From Aphrophora alni (Eukaryota > Arthropoda > Insecta > Hemiptera > Aphrophoridae): a stretch of 64,000 nt of DNA. Each line of letters starts with the position of its first letter. Position 1 is the first letter of the stretch. Positions 35,401 through 47,490 of the stretch are shown one piece after another. The stretch is taken from assembly GCA_963513935.1 (NCBI GenBank), contig OY740774.1, positions 88,988,385-89,052,384 on the forward strand, given 5' to 3'. A program made the position numbers and the translations under genes. The notes beneath the pieces are model-generated. The model had not been told where the DNA came from and did not search any database. It saw nothing but the letters and a program-made list of their open reading frames with translations.

Positions 35401-38400
35401 TAGATTGTGGGTGGTATGGTGCAGAACTAGAATGTTTAATACCATTACATTTAACAAACTGCTCAAACTCAAACGAATTGAAAGGCGGACCGTTGTCCGT
35501 ATGAATTACTTCCGGTAAACCAAATCTACTGAACAATTCCCTTAATTTATCTATTGTCTGACTAGCGGAAGTCGACTTTACTTCAAAAACTTCTAACCAT
35601 TTAGTATGTGAATCTATAACAATTAAATACATTTTCCCTTTAAATGGACCCATGAAGTCTGCATGTAATCTTTCCCAAGGTCTACTAGCATACTGCCAAC
35701 AATGTAATTGATTCTTTGTAGGATTTTGCCTTTCAAAAAGACAGGAAGAACAACCATCCGCCAGATTTTCTATATCTGAATCTATATTTGGCCACCAAAT
35801 ATATGATCTCGCTACTGATTTCATCTTAACTATCCCTAGATGACTTGTGTGTAATTCATCTAATATGTATTTACGGAATTTATTTGGTATAATTACTTTA
35901 TAACCCCACATTATAATTCCCTGTTCGATTGTTAATTCTTCCTTTCTTTTGAAATATGGACCTAATTCAGGATATTCTACAGAAACATGATTTGGCCATC
36001 CATACATTACATAATTATACACTTTTCTTAATACTATATCTTTTTGGGTTTCACTTTTAATGTCCTCACAAGTAATAGGTAATGAACTTTCTTTAACATA
36101 ATATAGATAAGTTCCTAACCAATCTAACTCTTGTTTATTGTCACCATGCTCAACTTTGAGCGGCAAACGTGATAATGCATCTGCATTAGCATGTTTAGCT
36201 GATTGTACATACTCAATCTTAAAACTATAGCCAGATAAAAACAAAGCATATCGTTGCAATCGACTTGCTGCAAAAGCAGGTAATCCCTTTTTGGACCCAA
36301 AAATACTTAATAATGGTTTATGATCTGTACATAAAATAAATTCTCGTCCCCATAAATATTGATTAAATTTCTTTACCCCATAAACCAAACTTAAAGCTTC
36401 CTTATCAATTTGTGAATATGCTTTCTCTGCCGTGGATAATGTTCGCGAAGCGTATGCTATCGGCCTCTCAACACTGTCTTTTCCAATAATAGACAACACA
36501 CAACCTAAACCGGTTGGTGATGCGTCACACGCCAATTTAATAGGTAATTCAGGATCATAATGCGCTAATACTTTAGAAGAAGCTAACAGTTTCTTGACTG
36601 TATTAAAAGCTTTTACACATTTTTCATCAAATTTAAACAATACATCCTTTTTAAGTAAATTATAAATAGGATTCAAAACACTTGACATATTTGGCACAAA
36701 TTTACCATAATAATTAACTAATCCTAAAAATGATTTTACCTCTGTAACATTAGAAGGTGTTGGGGCGTCTAGCATAGCTTTAATTTTCGCTTCGGATGTG
36801 TGCAGACCTTCCTTGTCGATAATAAATCCTAAATATTCTAATTTATCAGAGAAAAACTTACATTTATCTTTTTTCAAGGTAAACCCTTTTTGGTTTAACC
36901 TATTACAAACTTCTTGTAACCTACTGAAATGTTGTTCAGTATTTTCAGCTGTTATCAATATATCGTCAAGGAAAGCTACAACACCTTGTAAACCTTGAAT
37001 CGTCTGCTCAATAACCCTTTGAAAAATTCCCGGTGCAGAATTAATACCATATGGCATTTTTGTATACGCAAATAAACCTTTATGAGTGCTTATTGTACAC
37101 AATTTCTGTGATTCATTGTCTAGCGCTAGTTGCATATATGCTTGGCTTAAATCTATTTTTGAAAACAATTTCCCCTTTTTCATACAAGCAAAAATATCCT
37201 CTATTCTTGGTACTGGATAACTATCTATTTCTAAAGATGGATTTAGAGTAACTTTAAAATCACCACAAATGCGTAATTTACCATTTTTCTTTAAAACTGG
37301 AACTATTGGTGTTCTCCATTCAGAACTTTTTACAGGAATTAAGATTTTATCTTCTACTAATCTATCTAACTCATTTCCTACTTTACCTCTCATAGAAAAA
37401 GGTAAGGGTCTTGGTTTAAAATATTTAGGTCTAAAATTCTCTTTCAATTTCAAAGAAACAATTTCTGTTTTACATGTACCTAATTTTTCAGTAAATACTT
37501 CTGGAAATTCCTTACATAATTTATTTACTAAATCTTCACGTTTAGCTTCATTTACAACTTCGTTTGGGTTTGACTGACCCAATACTCCTAACAATTTATT
37601 TTCAAAACAAATATTTATTTCCAAGGTCTTTAACCAATCTCTGCCCATTAAAGGATGAGCCCCCCTTTTAATTACATACAAATCAAGCATTTTACTTAAT
37701 TTACCATGTTTAACATTAACCTTTAATTTTCCAGTTGGGACTATTTCTTCATTAGTATAAGAATTTAATTTTAAATCATTAGGATATAGTTTACAATTAC
37801 TAAAATTTCTCAAATAAAAGTTTTCATTCACTACAGTTACTGCAGATCCTGTATCTACTTCAAAAGAAATAACTTTACTCCCTACCATTACCTCAACTGT
37901 AATAGGCTCTACTTTAACTCTTTTTGTATTATTTTCATTCTCTACTTTAAACAGATTATTTAAATCATACACATCATCGTCTACATTTGACACTCTATCT
38001 CTATCTAATTCTTGAGTATTTTTCACTCCAACGAAATGACTTTTGTTGTGTTTATGAAAATTATTATTATTTCTAGATACATATTTATTCTTATTCTGAG
38101 ATTTGTTAACCTTTTTCCTACATACCTTTGCCAAGTGTCCTTTAATTCCACAATTGTGACACACACTATTTTTATGAAAACACTTATTTCTAAAATGACC
38201 TTGCTGGCCGCAACAATAACACATCACTTTCACATCACTTTTGGTTGACACTTTGTATTCTTCCTGCTTCCCAGGTTTCCATTGTCTCGATGAAACTGCC
38301 ATTCTCTGCATTCTGAGTTGAGGGTCGCTGCCTCCGGCTATTGTTTGCGCATCCTTTTCCGCTCCTTCAATGGAAGTACTAATTTTTACTGCCCTCTCGT

Positions 38401-41400
38401 ATGTTAGGGTCGCCTCCGATAAAAGTCTTTGTTTGATAGCGTCACTTTTTAAACCGCTAACTAATCTGTCTCTTAAATGTTCGTTTAATGTCGCGCCAAA
38501 CTCACAATAAGTTGATAATTTTTTTAAGTTAGCTATATATTCGGCAATGCTTTCGTGTTCGTGTTGCGTTCTTAAACTGAATTTATATCTTTCGGATATA
38601 AAAGAAGGTTTAGGGTATAAATGTTCCCTAATTATTGTCACTAATTCGTTGTAAGTTTTTGTTCCGGGTTTATTCGGAGTGCATAAGTCTCGTAATAAGC
38701 TAAATGTTTTTACACCTACAACCGTTAATAAGGTAGACACTTTTTTATCATCTGGAATGCTGTTACATTCCACAAACAGTTCAAACCTTTCTATGTACGA
38801 ACTCCAAGTTTCGTCCGCACTATTAAATTCAGAGAGTTTCCCAATTATTGTGGTAGACATGTTGCTTACACTAGACACTGAAATATTCTGATCTTCAGAC
38901 ATGAGAGAAAAAATAGTACTGCCACTACACGTTCTTTTCCCTCCGTAACTTTAAACTTTTGTTACTAACGAAAACTTATTTAAACACTTTTTTCAATAAC
39001 TTCCCTAACACGTCTTCATGTCGTTAAATCTTCTACAATTCATTATAAATCGCTATCCTCGTCGCCACTGTAATATATGCTCGTTACCACTGCAATATAT
39101 GTTAACGATATTACTAAATTTGGGTTCAATAAATAAAACACATTGTATTAGATTATAACTACGACTGCGTGTTTCAGGTAGGAAGGTGAGTTCAAGACTG
39201 GCTTGAATATGTAGCCAGGGAAAGCGTCAGTAATAAGGGCTGGTGGGAAAAGGAACTGGATTGCAGCCAATAGCATTTATTAATTTGTCGTATGACATAT
39301 CGAACCATATGACGTCACACATCATACAATGTCACGCGATACTCCCACTCTTGTACAATTGTATACATCACAGTGTTAAGGTCGGAAAAGAATAAGAGTT
39401 GGTCAAGAAAGACCTGATAGGAAAAATGAAAGAGAGGGATCTGACCCAAGACTATATTGCAGTGGCTAAAATTTATAATTTTACTATAAACTGCTCCTTC
39501 ATTTGCCCTATTCTACAGATTTGGCCCCCTTGCAATTTCTTCCTTTTTGTAAAAAATCAAAAAATGGTGTAGTGCAAAATAATTTGCATGGACTGAAAAG
39601 GTAATAATTGAAACAAACCATTTTTTGCATAATTTAGCAAATCATATTTTTTGAAGACTTAAAGAAGTTGAAAACCGTTTGATAAAGTTTATTAAGCTAA
39701 AAGGAGACATGTTGAAAAATAATCAAATTTTGTTAAAAAAAACAAAAACAAATGATTCTTTCATTTCAAAATCACTAACATAACAAACAAAACAAGTTCT
39801 GTAATAAACTTTTATTAAAAACATTCCAGATACTTACAAGCCAATGCATCTTCAATTTGAGTTACATTTGCAAAATGTGCAGTGTTTGGAATCCCCAGAC
39901 ATCGCATTCCATGAGCGTGACGCCATTCCTGAACATATATAATACAAAAATTCATATTTTATTCACTGCATACACAGTAAGTCCCTCTGCACAGAATATA
40001 CGTTATGTAAGATGAAATCATAATTATTTGTAAACATTTGATTTACATGGAATACTAAATAATTCATTATAGACTTTTATTATTTATAAAGTGAGATACC
40101 ATTTTTTAAAAACTTATAAATATAATTATTTGAATATATTAACATGACAGCCAATCAGCTGATTCAACATTTAAGAAAATTGTATTTGTTTTTCAATATT
40201 TCAACTCAATATTATAAACTCCTACTCAGAATGTGTGTATGCATTAAATTAAAGTATCGTGTGAGACAAAACGTACCCTCAGCTACCCTGCACTTACCAA
40301 TGTTTATAAAAACAATATTGTAAAGTACTGAGGAGAATCATTCGGGCTGCAAAATGTATGGCGAATGAAAGACACATGAAAGGGCCAAAAATAAATCTGG
40401 GGCACTCTGGGAAGTTGTGCGGTGAGAAACCAGGGTTTAAAATCCCTCATGTGATGATAATGCTATGTTTAACACTGGAGGTTCCTTTATTGAGAACCCA
40501 ATTGAAATAGCCAACATTTTTATAGATGTTTTGTTGGGGTATCAAATAATTTGAACCTTAAGGTAAATCTTGATAGTGTGACTGAAGCATTAAAAAAGAA
40601 GAACCATCCTTTTCCAAATTCTTTGTTAATAATCCTACAACCCCCCCCTTCCCAATGAAGCTTTAGATTGGGACAGTATTCCAACATTAGTACTAAAAAT
40701 GTCTTCGCATATTATTGCAAAGCCACTATCTTTTCTGATTAATCAGTCATTTAAAAAATGTGTTTTTCCAGAGAAGATAAGTATAGCCATATCAAACCTA
40801 TTTTTTAAAAAGGGGATAAGGCCGACTTTACTAATTACCGCCCGATAGCAGGATACAAGTAGTGTCTAAAATATTTGAAAAACTAAAGCTGCCAGACAAA
40901 GAGTATTATATAGACTCTTGTAAATCTTATACTTCGTCTTGGCAAATTAATCCACGAGGGATTCTCCAATGGCCAATATTGGGATCTCTACTGTTTTTGG
41001 TCTATGTTAATGACTTACCATATAATGTGGGTGAAAGTAAGGCTTTATTATTTGCTGATGATACCACTCTGACAATTTCTGGAGAAAATATTAAAGATTT
41101 AGAGAAATCCTCATCATTGGCATTCACCTTGGCTGAGGTTGCGTTTTCATTTAATGGTTTAAAATTAAACCCAAGTAAAACACAAATAATTCATTTTGTA
41201 CTAAAATGTATAAGAAATAAAATTGCTTTGTTTTTTTCTGAAACCATTATTACAAGTACAGACTCATCAAAACTCTTGGGGAATCATTATTGATAAGAAA
41301 TTAAACTGGAAACGTCAAATCCATTTTCTTTTTAATAAACTAAACTCTGCGTGTTTTGCACTTCGTGCAATCTCAAAATCTTGCAGTTATGCCACATCCA

Positions 41401-44400
41401 AGATCGCATATTGTAACACCTAAAAAAGGTTGATCCAATTTGAATACTGAAAAATAATCGGGAATCGAGATAGTTAAATGGGAGGGGGAAAATAAGTCAA
41501 AAATGTGACTTATGTCTTTTAAAGTTAAAATAAAGTAAATTCAATCATTATAGATTTCCAAACACAAATAAATAATAATGTATAGGTTTTAACAAATTTT
41601 AGTTATAAGAAATTTAATAATTTTGTGTGTGAATAAATTTGTAAAAAAGACTAGTTGAGATTCGCGTAGTACTGAACAGAACATTCGATGAAGCAGATAA
41701 CGCTAATGTGGCGAGATTTGGAATAAAGTCCAGGATACCGGAAGGTAGATTTCACCATGAGGTTTCAGTCTTGTTGGGAGCTTTGAACAGAATGGTCGTA
41801 TTTCGAGAGTCTGAGTAAAAAACGTGGAGAAGATAAAAATGTGCTTTTTGAGTCTAGTTAGAAGTGTTAGAATGAACTGTTGTATTGGAGAGTGACGATG
41901 TATCTTTGTTGAGTTGAAAATGTAATTCAAAGACTTTAGTGGAAAGAACGGACATTGTGTGATGCAATAAGTTGATTTAGAACAATAGAAAGTATAAAGA
42001 GTTTAATCATAGGTCGATTAAGGGTAAGAGTGTGTTAAAACTCTGTTTGAACTGTTAATTTGGTTAGACGTTTCACGCGAATAGACAATTGACAATTAGC
42101 GTGTGTGTGACAATGTGGTCGGATAATTAACAGATTTTCTTTTATAAACATTCGTGAAATGCAAATATAATTTCGCTACGGACACGAGACGGCAAGGAAC
42201 ATTTTAAGTTATATGCAATGTGAATATGTTCTGGTAACTTGTGTTACATAACACACTATATTTACTGTGTTATTATATAGAAATTTACAATGTTTAGTAT
42301 TTTGATTTTATAATATAAATTTGATTTGTAAAAGATAGTAATTTCTTTTTATGTACAAGAATAATAAATATTTCAAATGACATATTTATCCTTATTCAAG
42401 GAACGTAAAAATCATACTAAAAGAAAAGTAAATGTTTTCAATTTGTTTTTATTCATAAAATCGTTCAATTCAATTTTTTGTTGCAAACATAAAGTCAATT
42501 TTAAATTCATGGAATAATAGATCAGCTCTCCTTCAGAGAAAATAAAAAATAATTTAACTAGGATGATAATCATAGTTATTTTCATGATATGTCTCTATAA
42601 CATGTTAATGTATAAAAAATAACTTGTCTTTAATAAATTTATGTAAAATTTCAGCTTACAAAAGAGTTCTTCATTTGAAACCTTAGAATCACTGTGGAGT
42701 ACCCTTTCAAAAGAACCCATGCCGAGATATTATAATATTTAACTTATTTTCTTTTTCAAAATTGGTAAGCGAAAGCTACCTGGCGCCCATTAGCTGAGCA
42801 AAGATTTTAAAATCATTAAAATTATAAGTAAAATAAAATAAAATTCATAAATTCTTTTTTTTTTGTTAATAAAGTAATATTTTATGAAACCATAGGTTTT
42901 ATATTTATTAAAATTGCCGCACCAACTGTGGGGCTATTAAAGTAGTACTGTAAGATTTTTATATTTATTACAATATTATGCTTATGTTTATTCTCACCTC
43001 AGATATGGTGTAGCCATCTGGGGTAATTCTGTAAGTCTATAAATTTTCATAAAAATTGAATAATTTGTAATTTGGAATATACAGACTCATGTAGAAATAT
43101 ATTTAAAAAAAATTAACCTTGCCTTGTATATTTATTTATTTTTTTTAACGTTTTGCTATACTTTAAATCCAACAAGAGTGGTGTCAGTCAGCACAATCAT
43201 GGATATTCCTTCCGTTAGCAAATTCTCCAATACCAAATTCATAGACTGAAAGTGTTTGAACATGGGGTATATTACTTGGGTTTGAAGTTGTACAATGAAC
43301 TGCCTCAGTATTTGAAAGAAATTGATTCTGCCAATTAATTTGAAAAAAAAACAAAAAAAAAACAACTTAAAACGATACCTCACTGAGTGGGCATTTTACT
43401 CGGTGAGAGAATACTTGAGCAAGTAGTCTTTGAGACTATACAATTGTTATTTAGTTCCTTATAAGTGTTGTTACTGTTATACTTTTGTTTTGTATGTAAT
43501 AATGGAGCTAATGTGTTTTTATTTAATGTAATTGTAACTATTGTATTAAGGGTTTAATATATTTTGTGTATAGCTATTTAGTGACAACTCAAATGTATAG
43601 TTCAGCTTTGCTGAACATTGTATACCAAAAAATTGAGGCAAATAAATAATAATAATAATGTTTTGGTATTAAAATCTATCATTTGAAGTTTTGGGCTGTG
43701 GTATGAATAACATTAGTTTGAATCAAAATATCTGTAGATAACACATAGTAAATAACAATTATTTAGATTATAAATTTTTTTCGATCGTAAGATACAGCTA
43801 TAGCCACAGTACATATTTTCAGCGTAGTATTAAACCCCAATTATAACTAGTGATTGCCTTTGAAATTGCTTTATCGACAAAGCGATCACCGTAGCTGAAT
43901 GAAAAAAGATGGGAGTAACTTTTTTTCACATCTGTATAAGAAAATTACAGCTCTATTATTTTACACTACTAAGTTAGTGGAAAATATCTAAAAACAGCCA
44001 TTGAAATAAAGTACTGCTTTTGTTAAAAACTTTTATTGCTACAAACGTAATTTGATAAAACACAATTTTCATTCAAAATAAACTAAAAACTAATTATTTA
44101 TTTTTAAAACAAGATTAAAAAAATTAATTAATTAATTCAAACTGAAACCCATCCACAGCGACTCACTGATAGCAACAGCTAACAAACGACTTGTACGCCC
44201 TTGTAAAGTAATTATGTAGGATCCGAAGAAGTTCCTCTATAATACTCTCAAATCTTCAATATTGATGAAACTATGGGTGTATACTTGCGCCTTTAAATAC
44301 CCACAAGATAAAGTCACAAACAAGTTAAATTAGGAGACCAGCATAGTTAATCTAAAAATTGACTTCCACAACCAATCCCAACGCCCTTGAAGATTGTTAT

Positions 44401-47400
44401 TTAGTAATTGTTTGACTGATTTGCATAGTGGGGCGAAGCACCATCTTGTTGAAAAAGAGCTTGGGCCATTTTCGGAATTGTAAAATGGGGTAGTCCTTGT
44501 TGATTTAAAAAGTGTTCATTCCAATTTCTAGTAATGGTGCTTTCTGAAATCTCATAAGACAGCACACCGTTATCTGTCACAATCACCCAAACAATAATTC
44601 CTTTTGATTTAAGAAGTTTCTAATCAACAACGGGAGGGTTTTGGGTGTTGTAATAATTACAGTTATGTCTATTTACAATACCATTGCGGGGTAGAAAGTT
44701 GATTTGTCTGAGAAAACAATATTAGTATGCCAATCAGGATCAGTCTCATGAAACTCAATGATGCGGGAACAGAACTCCACTCTTCTGTCCGAATCATCTT
44801 CAAGTAGGTGTTAGGGACTAGGTGGCTTTTGTAAAATTTAATTTTGTTCTTTTTACTGCTCTGAAGATTTGGGGATTCCAGTTTGTAGCTCTACTGTTGA
44901 AAGTGATTTTGGTTTACGGAGAACGGATCCTCCGTGAACGTGGAAAGTGATCCTGGAGAACGGAGTAATGGAGCGGATAGAAGTTCAACAACAAATATTT
45001 CCATTTATTTATTGAGTGAGTGGTTGGTGGATTAACACCTGGTAAGGCAACATGAAATAGTCGCATTGATTCTGCACATTATTAAAAACAATAGCTCACG
45101 CACAACATTTTACTTTTGATTTGAATCAACAATTAAACTCCAAGAATTAAAGGTATAAAAGTGTAGAGGGATAGACATTTTTTCGGGTTGCACCATTTTG
45201 TTTCTATAAAAACCAGTGTGTTGAAATTTTCACACAACATTTTTGATAACTTTATTAAAAAGTATGTAAAGTTTCAAAAGAATCGCTTGAGCAATAAGCA
45301 ATTAATAGAAAAAGCGTATACCACTGTATATAACTTTTGATACATTCTTCATACAAATAATACAATTTTATAAATATTTTGTCATTGTACTTAACTTTAT
45401 TTTAATAATTAAATTGAATTAAGATTAATTCTTTTATCAAATTCTATAAACAAAAGTTTAAATATACTAAGAAATGCTAGCGATGTTTTGTTATCACAAA
45501 TTTGAGTGTTAATTGCAAAGGAACTGATTGACCCTCTCAACATCTCTGGTTTTTTCCTACCTGGTCCGACTGACCACCACATTAGACCGGATAATCGTGA
45601 GCCTACTGTATGTTGGTGATTTTATAATATAGTACCTCGAACAAAAGAATAGTTCTTTAAGGGGAATGAGGACATACAAATTTTTATATTTTGAGGTTAT
45701 ATCCAATGACAATTGTAATACTAAATCATGATTAATAATGTAAGACAACTCAGAGGAACACATTAATTAAGAACCAACACCAAGACAAAGATGAATTATT
45801 TCCTTTCATTATAGTTAGAACTTCTGAAACGGAATTTCATTTCTTTCAATACAAAACATGACAATGATAAATTATACATATAGTACAGGTTTTCTTAAAT
45901 TTGTGCGGTGGGTTTTTTTAAATATGCATATGAAGAAACAGCTAGTACAGCGGTACTTTGAATACAATAAGAAATTGTACTCTAAAATGAAGGTATGGTT
46001 CAAAACATAGGCAGCAGAATTATATAATGACTGAGTAGACGAGCTTGTTAAATGATAAGACAAATGTTTTTTGTATATAATAAAAAATTGTAACGGTCTT
46101 GTACTTTTTATAACAAAACAAATTACTTTCTGGATAATCCTGGTAGGAAATATAAATAAAATTTAAAACAGTTCAACTTACAGCAAAATGCCTTTGGAAT
46201 GCTTTAGGCCCTTTATATACAAAGTTGCCGCAGATTTCACAGTTATAACTGATGTTAAGTCCATGCAGTTTGTACAGCCAGTAAGGGATAGGCTATAACA
46301 TTAAAAACAAATGTTAAAGAAATATCATTAAAAGTAGTAAGTAAAAAATATATACTGTAATATAAACACAATTAAAACATAGTTTATAACAAAAAGCATT
46401 AGCAGTGGATAAAAAAATGCAGTATATATCTCACATACAAAACTAAACTCTCAACTGATAAAACGCATTCTTTCCAAAAATAAGGGTTCGGAAGTTATTG
46501 ATTAAAAAGTAACAATGACTCATCTACACAATTTTAGAAGGTTTGCATGTCTCAAAATTGGCCCTTATAATGTCAATCAAATATTGGTGAAATGTGAAGA
46601 TTGGTCTAAGCAGAGAATGGCAAACTCCATCAGTAACTGACAAACTGGCCATATCGAATAAATGTGGTAAAAATGTTTCTTAATTTTCCTGGATAAAGAA
46701 AAAGGAAAACACAATGATCTAGTTCTAGTAAAATAATGTTTTACTATTAAGAAAATAGGCTTATTCAATTTAGATTTTGATATACTATGTTATTTTAAAA
46801 TTACTATACTAATTACAATCTATAAAATTTATTTTTAAAATTGTTGAATTTTCCTTATAAATCCCATCACTAAAGGATGATGGCACTAAGAATTTACTAA
46901 AATCATTTTACCATAAAATGTATTTCTTTTCAATTATAACTTATTGTTCTTTGTTTTCAATATTTGTGATTATAATTATTGCAATATTCAAATAATATAA
47001 TAAATACAAAGTAATCAAATCAACATTCATACTAAAGTAAACTCTCGAATATATTGCCCAGGGAAGTGATCACGAGATACTTTGGTGGTTCTCAGACAAC
47101 AACAGTGATATCTGGCAAAAGTCTTATAAAAAAAAGGCTGTGCAACGATTTTGACAAACTTACTGCCCTTTTTGCCCAGACTACTAAACAGTAGTCTAAA
47201 ACTGGACAAACTTGGAGGGAAAATAAAGATAAATCAAGAAGAATAGCAATCGCAGAGTTTCACCTGAACAGTGAACATAGGCGATTGTTTGGTCGTTTAT
47301 TTCAGCAGAATTGGTATTCTTGGCTCTAGTCAGCATGTTTTGTGCAATTAAGAGGATACTGTAATGGACAATTATCATCTGTTGCTGTGCATAAGACTGG

Positions 47401-47446
47401 AAGAGTTCTACCAGAGGCTGAAATGGGAAGCCAGAATACTGATGAG

Positions 47447-47490
<44 letters not shown>

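Larger units (their letters stand above)
34104..39372 (-). mobile_element. Full-length Ty3/gypsy LTR retrotransposon
   Basis: A 5269-bp element with 304-bp LTRs at both ends that look identical on side-by-side reading. They begin TG and end CA and are flanked by the exact 5-bp target duplication GTGTT (34099-34103, 39373-39377). On the - strand the 5' LTR is 39069-39372, followed by a primer-binding site, one gag-pol frame, a polypurine tract and the 3' LTR (34104-34407). There is no env and no chromodomain. Two Gag zinc knuckles and a serine-tRNA primer site suggest a Mag-like lineage. Identical LTRs, intact frame and exact target duplication point to a recent, possibly still active, insertion. 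Confidence 0.97.
33900..39725 (+). pseudogene. Old mariner transposase remnant split by nested insertions
   Basis: Left part: about 33955-34005 reads [16 protein letters not shown], matching the HQDNAPAH catalytic block of mariners. Right part: about 39515-39725 reads YSTDLAPL, then [16 protein letters not shown], the usual mariner C-terminus. The two halves are separated by a short dispersed repeat and by the whole gypsy element (34104-39372). The copy has many stops and is inactive. Confidence 0.6.
43641..46181. other. SF3A3 intron, right part
   Basis: AT-rich filler containing a second copy of the Tc1/mariner-like transposon (44140-44990) and a mariner terminal fragment at 46124-46147. 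Nothing else is recognisable. Confidence 0.4.

Noticed and set aside
34905..38891. Several 66-102-codon frames on the + strand across the gypsy element
   Set aside because: They are antisense shadows of the intact gag-pol frame, with no motifs of their own.
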